From positions 62,001 through 126,000 of the forward strand of contig LNEL01000044.1 of NCBI GenBank assembly GCA_001464935.1: a stretch of DNA of 64,000 nt, in the 5' to 3' direction. The translations under genes were made by a program, and so were the position numbers. The notes under the pieces were generated by a model. It saw only the letters and a list, made by a program, of their open reading frames with translations. It ran no database searches and was not told where the DNA came from. Shown here in pieces: positions 33,843 to 41,814 of this stretch. Origin of the DNA: Gammaproteobacteria bacterium Ga0077536 (lineage in GTDB: Bacteria; Pseudomonadota; Gammaproteobacteria; Ga0077536). Position 1 is the first letter of the stretch. Each line of letters opens with the position of its first letter.

Positions 33843-35048
33843 TTACGCCGTCTTGCGCAGGCCTTCTGCGCCCTGGCTCGCCGGATGCGTGGCACGCAGG
33901 TACTCCTGCGCTGCCGCCGTACCGCTGCCCGCATCGACCATGATGCCCACATCACGCAACACCATTTCGGTGCCCGCGATCGCGCTCAGGATCATCAGCT
34001 CGTTCAAATCGCCCAGGTGCCCGATGCGGAACACCTTGCCAGCCACCTTGTTGAGGCCGAGACCGAGTGACAGGTTGTAGCGCTGGTAGGCGGTATTGAC
34101 GACCGCCGTGCTGTCGAAGCCTTCAGGCACGAGAATCGCGCTGACCGTATCCGAGTAGCATGCCGGGTCACGCGCACAGAGCTTGAGGCCCCACGCGGCG
34201 ACCGCGCGGCGCGTGGCTTCGGCGTAACGATGATGTCGTGCGTAGACGTTCTCGAGCCCCTCTTCGAACAGCATGTTCAGGGACTCGCGCAGACCATGGA
34301 TCAGCGTCATCGCCGGCGTGTAGGGAAACCAGCCGCCTTCATTCATGCGCAGCTGGTCATCGAAGTCGAAATAGCAGCGGCGCATCTGCGCGGTCTTGCG
34401 GGCCTCGAGGGCCTTCTGGCTGACGCCGACGATGCCGAGGCCCGTCGGCAGCATGAATCCCTTCTGCGAACCGGCGACTGCCAGGTCGACGCCCCACTCC
34501 TCCATCCGGAAATCGAGGCAGCCAATCGAGCTCACGCCATCGACGTACAGCAGCGCGGGATGCTTCAGGTCGTCGAGAATCCGGCGCACGCCGTGCACGT
34601 CGCTGGTGACACCCGTTGCCGTTTCGTTGTGGGTCACGAGCACGGCCTTGATGGCGTGTGATTTGTCGGCCGCAAGAATCGCGCGGTAGCGATCCAGCGG
34701 CACCCCCTCACCCCATTCGACGTCCTCGATCTGCGTGTCCAGACCGAGCCGGACGCAGAGATCGGCCCACAGCAGGCTGAACTGGCCGAAACGGGCCTGC
34801 AGGACCTTGTCGCCGGGCGAGAGCGTGTTGGTAATGGCGGCTTCCCAGCCGCCGGTGCCGGACGACGGAAAAATGAACACCTTGCCGGTGCGCGTGCGAA
34901 AGACCTTCTTCAAGTCTTCGAACAGCGGCAGCGTGATCGACGGGTAATCGCTGCGGCGATGATCTTCGAGTGGCACATCCATCGCGCGACGGATGCGTTC
35001 CGGGATGTTGGTCGGACCGGGAACGAAAAGGAAATTCCTGCCAGGCAT
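33843..35048 (-). CDS. sgaA: Serine--glyoxylate aminotransferase
   Basis: PLP-dependent transfer of the serine amino group to glyoxylate, yielding hydroxypyruvate and glycine, a defining serine-cycle step. The 401-residue protein opens MPGRNFLFVPGPTNIPERIRRAMD and has FIFPSSGTGGWEAAITNTLSPGDKVL. Further blocks are VLVTHNETATGVTSDVHGVR, LYVDGVSSIGCLDFRM and the PLP lysine in LAVAGSQKGFMLPTGLGIVGVS. These are the class V aminotransferase motifs of bacterial Sga. A GGAGGT ribosome site precedes ATG 35048. It is the first gene of the operon, and its leader carries an inverted-repeat element. Confidence 0.95.
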   Translation of the reverse strand: MPGRNFLFVPGPTNIPERIRRAMDVPLEDHRRSDYPSITLPLFEDLKKVFRTRTGKVFIFPSSGTGGWEAAITNTLSPGDKVLQARFGQFSLLWADLCVRLGLDTQIEDVEWGEGVPLDRYRAILAADKSHAIKAVLVTHNETATGVTSDVHGVRRILDDLKHPALLYVDGVSSIGCLDFRMEEWGVDLAVAGSQKGFMLPTGLGIVGVSQKALEARKTAQMRRCYFDFDDQLRMNEGGWFPYTPAMTLIHGLRESLNMLFEEGLENVYARHHRYAEATRRAVAAWGLKLCARDPACYSDTVSAILVPEGFDSTAVVNTAYQRYNLSLGLGLNKVAGKVFRIGHLGDLNELMILSAIAGTEMVLRDVGIMVDAGSGTAAAQEYLRATHPASQGAEGLRKTA

Positions 35049-35072
35049 GAGATGTACCTCCGGTTGATGCCT

Positions 35073-35202
35073 TTAACAGGCTGGTGAAAAACGGCTGCGG
35101 CCGCTGCCTGCGGTGCTCACGCAATCATGAATGATCGACGCATCCCGATGGCTCTGCGCTTTGCAGCGCGGCGCCTTCGCCCGCTTTTCACCAGCCTGTT
35201 AA
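35073..35202. mobile_element. 130-bp MITE-like element with perfect 18-bp terminal inverted repeats
   Basis: TTAACAGGCTGGTGAAAA at 35073-35090 is the exact reverse complement of TTTTCACCAGCCTGTTAA at 35185-35202. The interior of 94 bases has no gene. Size, perfect ends and lack of coding capacity fit a miniature inverted-repeat transposable element. If the outer TTA/TAA are part of the target, the inverted repeat is 15 bases. It starts 25 bases upstream of the sgaA ATG, so it lies in the operon leader and could fold into a long stem in the mRNA. A 11-base stretch GTGAAAAACGG recurs at the end of the mutarotase gene (10942-10952), possibly a remnant. Confidence 0.65.
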
Positions 35203-35345
35203 CGGAAATCGATCTCTGCCAGCGTCAGAAGGATTTCAGTTTAAGAACTTATTCTGGGGACACGCCGCCAAGCGTGGCGACGTCTGGAGAAAACTGAGGC
35301 TGGAATGTACACGCGCCAAAATGCAGCTGCAAACCCTTTTTTCGG

Positions 35346-35355
35346 CTGTATACAA
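35346..35355. promoter_or_regulatory. CTGTATACAA palindromic site upstream of the serine-cycle operon (putative operator)
   Basis: CTGTATACAA shares the palindromic core TGTATACA with the two sites upstream of fhs. It lies about 300 bases from the sgaA ATG, beyond the inverted-repeat element as seen from the gene. Without that insertion it would stand about 170 bases from the start, a usual operator distance. Part of a proposed C1 regulon. Confidence 0.5.
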
Positions 35356-35399
35356 CATGTTGCGAAACGTGGCGCGAGTCGGGCGTCACGCGCGCGACA

Positions 35400-36584
35400 T
35401 CAGGTATCGAGCGCGCGCGCCAGGTCGCCGATCAGATCGCCGGCATCTTCGAGTCCAACCGACAGCCGAATCAGTTCATCGCTGATGCCCATTTCAACGC
35501 GCTGTGCGGCACTGAGACGGCCGTGCGTGGTGGTGCCCGGATGAGTCACGATGCTGCGGGTGTCGCCGAGATTGGCCGTGATCGAGAACAGTTTCAGCGC
35601 GTCGATCACGCGCCATGCAGCTGTCTGGCCACCGGTGACTTCGAACGACACGATGCCTCCGAATCCGCTCTGCTGACGCGCCGCCAGCGCATGCTGCGGA
35701 TGGCTCGCGAGACCCGGGTAATACACACGCCGCACCGCGCGGTGCTGCTCGAGAAAAGTCGCGAGCTTCAGCGCGCTCGCACTGTGTGCCTGCATCCGCA
35801 AAGGAAGCGTTTCGAGCCCCTTCAGGAACACCCACGCATTGAACGGGCTCATCGACGGCCCGGCCGTGCGCAGGAACGGAAACAGCTTCTGCTGCACGAC
35901 CGCTGCCGGCGCCACGACGGCGCCGCCCAGGCAGCGGCCCTGACCATCCAGGAACTTGGTCGCGGAGTGAATGACGATCTGCGCGCCGAGCATCAGCGGC
36001 CGCTGCAACGCCGGCGTGCAGAAACAGTTGTCGACGACGAACCATGCACCGCATTCGCGCGCGAGCGCTGCCAGCGCCGGAATGTCTGAGATCTCCGTCA
36101 GCGGATTCGACGGCGTTTCGACGAACATCATCTTCGTCTGCGGCCGCACAGCCGCCTGCCAGGCGTCGAGCGAGGTAGGATCGACGAAGGTGGTCTGGAT
36201 GCCGAACTTCTCGAACAGCGTGAACAGACTGACGGTCGTGCCGAACACGCTGCGTGAACAGATCACATGATCGCCGCTCGCCAGCAGCGCCAGCACGGTC
36301 GTGAGAATGGCGCTCATGCCGGACGACGTGCCAATGCACGCCTCGCCGCCTTCCATCGCGGCCAGACGCTCCTCGAAGGCACGTACCGTCGGATTCGTGA
36401 AGCGCGAATAGACATTGCCTGGCTCGGTGCCGGCAAAGCGCGCCGCGGCCTGCGCGGCGGAATCGAAGCAGAAGCTCGAAGTCGCGTAAATCGGCGGACT
36501 GTTCTCGAACTCGCTGCCGTGTTCGCCGCCGGTGCGGCAAGCGAGCGTGGCGAGCGCGTATCCTGATTCAGGATCGAAATTCAT
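35400..36584 (-). CDS. metZ: O-succinylhomoserine sulfhydrylase
   Basis: Direct sulfhydrylation of O-succinylhomoserine to homocysteine for methionine. The 394-residue protein belongs to the Cys/Met PLP family: TNPTVRAFEERLAAMEGGEACIGTSSGMSAI, the MFVETPSNPLTEISDI block and the PLP lysine in IVIHSATKFLDGQGRCLGG. Position behind purF is the Pseudomonas-type location of metZ. A GAGGAG ribosome site precedes ATG 36584. The leader contains a SAM-II-like riboswitch whose tail can pair with that site. It is likely switched by SAM and possibly also read through from the purF operon. Confidence 0.95.
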   Translation of the reverse strand: MNFDPESGYALATLACRTGGEHGSEFENSPPIYATSSFCFDSAAQAAARFAGTEPGNVYSRFTNPTVRAFEERLAAMEGGEACIGTSSGMSAILTTVLALLASGDHVICSRSVFGTTVSLFTLFEKFGIQTTFVDPTSLDAWQAAVRPQTKMMFVETPSNPLTEISDIPALAALARECGAWFVVDNCFCTPALQRPLMLGAQIVIHSATKFLDGQGRCLGGAVVAPAAVVQQKLFPFLRTAGPSMSPFNAWVFLKGLETLPLRMQAHSASALKLATFLEQHRAVRRVYYPGLASHPQHALAARQQSGFGGIVSFEVTGGQTAAWRVIDALKLFSITANLGDTRSIVTHPGTTTHGRLSAAQRVEMGISDELIRLSVGLEDAGDLIGDLARALDT

Positions 36585-36587
36585 CGG

Positions 36588-36598
36588 ACAACTCCTCG
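36588..36598 (-). promoter_or_regulatory. metZ Shine-Dalgarno region complementary to the riboswitch tail
   Basis: On the minus strand the sequence CGAGGAGTTGT (36598 to 36588) contains the metZ ribosome site. Its reverse complement, allowing two G-U pairs, is the stretch GCGACTCCTCG at 36676-36666 at the end of the SAM-II-like element. Eight of the eleven pairs form one uninterrupted Watson-Crick block. Pairing would hide the ribosome site. Confidence 0.55.
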
Positions 36599-36668
36599 AC
36601 GCGGCGGCGCCGGACGCATGGGCGCAGATTGGAAGGCGGTGCGGACAAAACGCTGCGGATGAGGGCGA

Positions 36669-36724
36669 GGAGTCGCTTTAGCCGTGCTTTTAATGCGCCC
36701 GCAAGCTGAATTCAAATCGGCGCA
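36669..36724 (-). ncRNA. SAM-II-like riboswitch in the metZ leader
   Basis: Read on the minus strand, the element has helix P1 (TGCGCC at 36724-36719 with GGCGCA at 36699-36694), then GATTTG in the loop, GCTTGC before the 3' P1 strand, TTAAA directly after it and GCTAAAGC further on, ending GACTCC. Order and spacing of GATTTG, GCTTGC, TTAAA and GCTAAAGC agree with the SAM-II consensus as I remember it. The pseudoknot helix is the weak point: the loop AATTCA pairs poorly with the tail GACTCC, so the element may be degenerate or use a variant P2. SAM-II is best known from alphaproteobacterial met genes, and metZ is a typical target. Confidence 0.72.
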
Positions 36725-36778
36725 GAACTGACGCCCGCACGATAGTGGCGGGTCTGGGCCTTGTCAAACCGCGATCGC

Positions 36779-38311
36779 TCAACCGACGTCGGCGACGACC
36801 CCGGAGGATGTATACAAGTCCTGCAAGGCATTGCTCGCCGCCGCCCGTTTGGCCTTGGCTTCGTCCGAACGCATCGACTCGACGTGGTTCAGATAGACCT
36901 CGCTGATGTCGCCGGTCACGTATTGCCCGTTGAAGCAGGACAGATCGAAGTTCTCGATCCCCGGATTGCCCTTGCGCGCGGCGTCGACCAGATCCTGCAA
37001 TTCCTGGTAGATGAGGCGATCGGCACCGAGGAGCCGTGCGACCTCGTCGACCGTGCGGCCATGCGCGATCAGCTCTTCGCCGGTCGGCATGTCGATACCG
37101 TAGACGTTCGGATAGCAGACCGGCGGCGCCGCCGATGCGAAGTACACGCGCCGCGCGCCGCACTCGCGCGCCATCTGGATGATCTGCATCGACGTCGTGC
37201 CACGCACGATCGAGTCGTCGACGAGCAGCACGTTCTTGCCCTCGAACTCGAGGTCAATCGCGTTCAGCTTCTGGCGCACCGAGCGGCGCCGCAGCGCCTG
37301 GCCGGGCATGATGAACGTGCGCGGGATGTATCGGTTCTTGATGAAGCCCTCGCGATACGCGACGCCCAGCGAGTGCGCGAGTTCCAGCGCCGCGGTGCGC
37401 GAGGTGTCGGGAATCGGGATGACGACGTCGATGTCGTGATCGACCCACTCGCGCTTGATCTTGCGCGCCAGCGCTTCACCCATGCGCATGCGGGCCTTGT
37501 GTACGGAGATGCCGTCGATGATGGAATCCGGCCGCGCGAGATAGACGTGCTCGAAAATGCATGGGGAGAGCTGCGGATGTTCCGCGCACTGGCGCGTGTG
37601 CACTTCGCCTTCCTTGCTGATGAACACGACTTCGCCAGGCGCGATGTCGCGCAGCAGCTTGAAGCCGAGTACATCGATTGCGACAGACTCGGACGCGATC
37701 ACGTACTCGGTGCCGTTCTCCGTTTCGCGACTGCCGAACACGATCGGGCGGATGCCGTACGGATCGCGAAACCCGATGATGCCGACGCCCGTGATCATCG
37801 CGATGGCCGCGTAGCCGCCGCGGCAGCGCTTGTGCAGCTGGCCAATCGCGCGAAAGATGTCGTCCGGTCCGATGCGGGTCTTGCCGTAAGTCTGCAGCTC
37901 GTGCGCAAACACGTTCAGCAGGACTTCGGAGTCCGAATCCGTGTTGATATGCCGCAGGCCGTCGTGGAACAGCTCACGCTTCAGGCGATCGGAATTCGTC
38001 AGGTTGCCGTTGTGGGCGAGCGCGATGCCGTAGGGCGAGTTGACGTAAAACGGCTGCGCCTCGGCGGTCGAGCTTGCGCCCGCAGTCGGATAGCGCACAT
38101 GGCCGATGCCCATGCGCCCCTTGAGATTCAGCATGTGCCGCGTATGAAAGACATCGCGCACGAGCCCGTCGGACTTGCGCAGATAGACGCGACCGTCTTC
38201 ATAGGTCGCGATGCCGGCCGCGTCCTGCCCTCGGTGCTGCAGTACAGTCAGCCCGTCGTAGAGCGCCTGGTTGACGGCATTCCTGCCGACGATGCCAATA
38301 ATTCCACACAT
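36779..38311 (-). CDS. purF: Amidophosphoribosyltransferase
   Basis: First committed step of purine synthesis, making phosphoribosylamine from PRPP and glutamine. The 510-residue protein begins MCGIIGIVG, so the nucleophile Cys2 becomes N-terminal after Met removal. [12 protein letters not shown] and [13 protein letters not shown] are glutaminase-domain motifs, and the PRPP loop is [16 protein letters not shown]. It follows cvpA by 11 bases, the conserved cvpA-purF pair. Near its 3' end a TGTATACAAG site (36809-36818) lies in the coding sequence. Confidence 0.98.
   Translation of the reverse strand: MCGIIGIVGRNAVNQALYDGLTVLQHRGQDAAGIATYEDGRVYLRKSDGLVRDVFHTRHMLNLKGRMGIGHVRYPTAGASSTAEAQPFYVNSPYGIALAHNGNLTNSDRLKRELFHDGLRHINTDSDSEVLLNVFAHELQTYGKTRIGPDDIFRAIGQLHKRCRGGYAAIAMITGVGIIGFRDPYGIRPIVFGSRETENGTEYVIASESVAIDVLGFKLLRDIAPGEVVFISKEGEVHTRQCAEHPQLSPCIFEHVYLARPDSIIDGISVHKARMRMGEALARKIKREWVDHDIDVVIPIPDTSRTAALELAHSLGVAYREGFIKNRYIPRTFIMPGQALRRRSVRQKLNAIDLEFEGKNVLLVDDSIVRGTTSMQIIQMARECGARRVYFASAAPPVCYPNVYGIDMPTGEELIAHGRTVDEVARLLGADRLIYQELQDLVDAARKGNPGIENFDLSCFNGQYVTGDISEVYLNHVESMRSDEAKAKRAAASNALQDLYTSSGVVADVG
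36809..36818. promoter_or_regulatory. TGTATACAAG site at the 3' end of purF, upstream of the metZ leader
   Basis: The same TGTATACA core as at fhs and sgaA, here inside the last codons of purF and about 85 bases upstream of the riboswitch-like element of metZ. The position would suit a metZ promoter region. Coding constraint (codons for Tyr-Thr) offers an alternative explanation. Confidence 0.3.
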
Positions 38312-38322
38312 CCCGGTATGCC

Positions 38323-38865
38323 TCAGGATTGAGAAGCGCTCGCACCGCCTGCCGGTGGCACGCGTTCATAATTGTCGAAGTGTTTGGCGAATTCCGCCGG
38401 CAGCCAGCCGATCGCCCATCGCGCCGCCGGCTCCAGTCGCGGCAGAAAGACCGACTGGTGCCACCAGGGATCGCGCGGCAGGGGTGTCAGGCCTGCGAAA
38501 ATCACCAGCACGGTGATTATCGCAAGTCCGCGCCCAATCCCAAACAACATTCCGAGCATTTTGTCGGTGCCACCGAGCCCGGTGCTGTCGATCAGCTTGC
38601 CAATCAGGAAGTTGACGATGCCGAACGCCAGCAGCACGCACACCAGCAGCGCGATGAAACCGATGGCCGTGCGCACTGACGGCGGCACCCCGAAGGTGCC
38701 GGCGAGCACCTGGCCTGCCGGCCCTGAGAAGCGGAACGCAACCCAGCAGGCGGCAACCCAGCCAACCAGCGACAGCACCTCCCGGACGAGGCCGCGCAGC
38801 AGGCTCAGCAGTGCCGAGATGCCCAGCACCGTCAGAATGAAGAGATCGGCCCAGTTCAGCGCCAT
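38323..38865 (-). CDS. cvpA: CvpA family membrane protein
   Basis: A 180-residue inner-membrane protein with four hydrophobic segments, starting [43 protein letters not shown], then [56 protein letters not shown]. The GLGGTDKxLGxxFGxxRG motif is diagnostic. CvpA is linked to colicin V production and envelope homeostasis in E. coli. It lies 22 bases behind dedD and just upstream of purF. Confidence 0.95.
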   Translation of the reverse strand: MALNWADLFILTVLGISALLSLLRGLVREVLSLVGWVAACWVAFRFSGPAGQVLAGTFGVPPSVRTAIGFIALLVCVLLAFGIVNFLIGKLIDSTGLGGTDKMLGMLFGIGRGLAIITVLVIFAGLTPLPRDPWWHQSVFLPRLEPAARWAIGWLPAEFAKHFDNYERVPPAGGASASQS

Positions 38866-38887
38866 CGGCCGGCCAGCCCCTGTCCGG

Positions 38888-39577
38888 TCACGGATGGCGG
38901 ACCAGCATGCCGCGGATGGCCTGGGTTCGTTCGAGGTCCTGGCGCAGGCGGTCGGCGGCGGCGCGGCCCGCGACCGGGCCGGCGCGCACGCGGAAGGAGG
39001 TCTTGCCCGCCTCCGTCAGCGGCAGGATGAAGCCTTGGACGCCAGTCGCCTTGACCCGACCAAGCAGGCCTTCGGCATTCGCGCGGCTCGCGAAGCTGCC
39101 GAGCTGCACGGTCCACTGCTCGGCAGTGGGTGTCGCTGGTGGCGGCGACGCGGGCGGCGCCGGTTCGGCGGAGGGTTGGGCGACGGGCGTGGGCGACGAT
39201 TTGGCTGCAGGTGGCTGCGGGGCCGGCGTGGGCTCGCGGATGACCTCGGCCGTGGGCGCTTCCACTGCCGCGGTGTCCGCCGGCGCGGCGGGCGCAGGCG
39301 TCAGCGCGGGATCGGCCGCGACCTGCGCCGCCGCCTCGGCTGCGGTCGCGGAGAGCTCATCGGGCCCTGCTGTCAGCCCCGCTTCGAGTTCGGACTGGAT
39401 CTCGCCCGGCAGTGGCGGCACCACTTCCTCGAACTGGTCGGGCGGCATCGGCGCCATGTCACGCCGGGGTGTGTTGACCTGCTGGTAACCGCCATCGAGC
39501 AGGATCGGAACGACCAGCACCGCGAGCGAGACCAGCACGGCGGCACCGACCAGACGTTGTTTCAGTTGCGGATCCAT
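38888..39577 (-). CDS. dedD: SPOR-domain protein DedD
   Basis: A 229-residue bitopic cell-division protein. The N terminus MDPQLKQRLVGAAVLVSLAVLVVPILLDGG is a cytoplasmic tip followed by one membrane helix. A long Ala/Pro/Glu-rich periplasmic linker follows, and residues about 150-228 form the SPOR domain (WTVQLGSFASRANAEGLLGRVKA..., YRVRAGPVAGRAAADRL-like FRVRAGPVAGRAAADRL), which binds denuded glycan strands at the septum. The start overlaps the end of folC by 16 bases. Confidence 0.93.
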   Translation of the reverse strand: MDPQLKQRLVGAAVLVSLAVLVVPILLDGGYQQVNTPRRDMAPMPPDQFEEVVPPLPGEIQSELEAGLTAGPDELSATAAEAAAQVAADPALTPAPAAPADTAAVEAPTAEVIREPTPAPQPPAAKSSPTPVAQPSAEPAPPASPPPATPTAEQWTVQLGSFASRANAEGLLGRVKATGVQGFILPLTEAGKTSFRVRAGPVAGRAAADRLRQDLERTQAIRGMLVRHP

Positions 39578-40845
39578 CGGCTCGTCAGCTGCAGGACTTC
39601 GCCGACCGTGATGAAGGAACCGACCGCGACGATGCGTTCGCCGGGTTTCGCGGCGGCCAGCGCCGCGCGATATGCGGCCTCGATCGAGGCATGACAGGTC
39701 GCAGGCGCGCGGCGCGCCAGCTGCTGCCAGGTGGCTTTCAATTCGTCGGCCGTCGCGCCCTTAACGGCGTTCACGGTCGCGAGCTGCCAGTCGTCGGCGA
39801 CTTCGGCCAGCGTCGTCATCGCACTCAGGCGATCTTTGGTGCCGAGCATGCCGAGCACCACGTGCGTGCGTGGCACTGCCGGCAGCGTGCGCAGCGTGGC
39901 GACGAAGGTCTGAACCGCCTGCGCATTGTGCGCGACGTCGAGCACGACTTCGATGCCGCCTGCCAGCGCCACGCGCTGAAAACGGCCGCGCAGCTCCGTA
40001 GTGCGCAGCGCCTCGGCGATGACGGCCGTGGACACGGGGTGGCGTGCCTGCAGCAGATCGACTGCTTTCAGCACACCGGACGCGTTGCGCAGCTGGTAGC
40101 TGCCCGACAGCGCAGGGCGCGGCAGCCCTTCGAGAATCGTCGGGCCGGACCACCAGGTCCAGCTCTCGCCCTTGTCGGCGAAATGAAAGGCCTGGCCGAG
40201 CAGCGCGAGTTCGGCCCCCAGCGTCTGCGCGCACTCGGTCAGCGAGGCCGGCGCATCCGGATCCGAACACACCGCCGGACGACCGCCGCGCATGATGCCG
40301 GCCTTCTCGCGCGCAATCGCTTCACGCGTGCTGCCGAGGAACTCGACGTGATCGATGTCGAGGGTCGCAATGACGGCGACATCCGCTTCGACGATGTTGA
40401 CCGCGTCGAGCCGCCCGCCCATGCCGACTTCGAGCACCGCGATGTCGGGCGCCACAGCTTCGAAGATCGCGAGCGCGGCGAGCGTGCCGAATTCGAAGAA
40501 GGTCAGCGGCGTGTCGCCACGCGCCTGTTCGACGCGCTCGAATGCCGCGCAGATCCGCGCGTCATCGGCGCAGACGCCGTCGACCTTGATGCGTTCGTTG
40601 TAGCGCAGCAGATGCGGGGATGTGTAGGTCGCAACGCGATAGCCGGCACGGCGATAGATGCCGTCGAGCATCGCGACCGTGGAGCCTTTGCCGTTGGTGC
40701 CGGCGACGAGGATCGCGGTATAAGCCACCGGCAACAGGCCCATGCGCGTGGCCACGGCGCGACAGCGCTCGAGGCCGAGTTCGATGTCCTTGGGATGCAG
40801 CGATTCCTGCCAGGCGAGCCAGTCGGCCATCGTGCGCGACGCCAT
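39562..40845 (-). CDS. folC: Bifunctional folylpolyglutamate/dihydrofolate synthase
   Basis: Adds glutamate to dihydropteroate and to reduced folates. From ATG 40845 it is 427 residues (E. coli 422). The P-loop is ILVAGTNGKGSTVAML, followed by ATYTSPHLLRYNERI, TFFEFGTLAALAIF, LEVGMGGRLDAVN and the second-domain LDVAHNAQAV. An in-frame GTG at 40893, 12 bases behind the accD stop, is a possible earlier start; neither has a good ribosome site. As a folate enzyme it supports the one-carbon theme of the region but is a housekeeping gene. Confidence 0.95.
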   Translation of the reverse strand: MASRTMADWLAWQESLHPKDIELGLERCRAVATRMGLLPVAYTAILVAGTNGKGSTVAMLDGIYRRAGYRVATYTSPHLLRYNERIKVDGVCADDARICAAFERVEQARGDTPLTFFEFGTLAALAIFEAVAPDIAVLEVGMGGRLDAVNIVEADVAVIATLDIDHVEFLGSTREAIAREKAGIMRGGRPAVCSDPDAPASLTECAQTLGAELALLGQAFHFADKGESWTWWSGPTILEGLPRPALSGSYQLRNASGVLKAVDLLQARHPVSTAVIAEALRTTELRGRFQRVALAGGIEVVLDVAHNAQAVQTFVATLRTLPAVPRTHVVLGMLGTKDRLSAMTTLAEVADDWQLATVNAVKGATADELKATWQQLARRAPATCHASIEAAYRAALAAAKPGERIVAVGSFITVGEVLQLTSRWIRN

Positions 40846-40904
40846 GGCGGCGAGGCCGGCGGTCGTGTCCGACGTGTCGGGCGACGGCGTCACCTGCGTG
40901 GGCG

Positions 40905-41792
40905 TCAGCCGGCGTCGCCGGCAAGCACCGCCGGTGGCGGCGCGGCATGCATCAGGATTCCCAGGATGCTCGCGAGGCGCGCACGCAGTTCGCGCCGATC
41001 GGTGATCAGGTCGACCGCACCGTGCGCGAGCAGGAACTCGCTGCGCTGGAAACCTTCGGGCAATACCTGACGCACGGTCTGCTCGATCACGCGGGGCCCG
41101 GCGAAGCCGATCAGTGCATTCGGTTCGGCGACGATTACATCGCCGAGCGTCGCAATGCTCGCCGAGACGCCGCCGGTGGTCGGATCGGTCAGCACCGAGA
41201 TGTAAGGCAACCGGTGCGCGCGCAGATCCGCGAGCGCTGCGCTGGTCTTCGCCATCTGCATCAGCGAGGTCAACGCCTCCTGCATGCGTGCACCGCCGCT
41301 GGCACAGAAACACACGACCGCCGCGCGGTCTTCGATCGCCCGCTTCACGCCACGCACGAAACGTTCACCGACGACCGAGCCCATCGAGCCGCCGAGAAAG
41401 CTGAATTCGAACGCGCTCGCGACGACGGGCATGCCCGTCAACGTGCCGCGCATCACGACCAGCGCGTCGGTTTCGCCGGTCTGCTTCTGCGCTGCCGTCA
41501 GTCGGTCGCGGTAGCGCTTGGTATCCTTGAACTTCAGGAAATCGACCGGCGACACGGTGGCGCCGATCTCGACGCCAGAGCCCTCGTCGAGGAACTGCGC
41601 CAGGCGCTTACGCGCTCCGATGCGCATGTGGTATCCGCACTTCACGCAGACTTCGAGATTGCGATCGAGCTCGGCGCGATAAAGCACCGCCTTGCACGAC
41701 GGGCAGCTCGTCCACACGCCCTCGGGGATCGATTTCTTTGCCGAGCCTTCGGTGCGAATGCGCGACGGCAGCAGTTTCTTGAGCCAGTCCAC
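40905..41792 (-). CDS. accD: Acetyl-CoA carboxylase carboxyltransferase subunit beta
   Basis: Transfers the carboxyl group from biotin to acetyl-CoA, the first step of fatty acid synthesis, with AccA. The 295-residue protein has the zinc ribbon with Cys 30, 33, 49 and 52 (CPSC...CVKC). The crotonase-like domain contains [38 protein letters not shown] and [16 protein letters not shown]. It sits between trpA and folC, the standard order. Confidence 0.98.
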   Translation of the reverse strand: MDWLKKLLPSRIRTEGSAKKSIPEGVWTSCPSCKAVLYRAELDRNLEVCVKCGYHMRIGARKRLAQFLDEGSGVEIGATVSPVDFLKFKDTKRYRDRLTAAQKQTGETDALVVMRGTLTGMPVVASAFEFSFLGGSMGSVVGERFVRGVKRAIEDRAAVVCFCASGGARMQEALTSLMQMAKTSAALADLRAHRLPYISVLTDPTTGGVSASIATLGDVIVAEPNALIGFAGPRVIEQTVRQVLPEGFQRSEFLLAHGAVDLITDRRELRARLASILGILMHAAPPPAVLAGDAG

Positions 41793-41814
41793 GGGATTCC
41801 TTCGCTGCTTGGCG

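Larger units (their letters stand above)
35049..35399. other. 351-bp region upstream of sgaA, no gene
   Basis: No coding frame is credible. It contains the sgaA ribosome site, a 130-bp inverted-repeat element (35073-35202), an AT-richer stretch (about 35230-35350) that may hold the promoter, and a TGTATACA palindrome (35347-35354). It lies between the sgaA start and the metZ stop, both on the minus strand. Confidence 0.7.
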
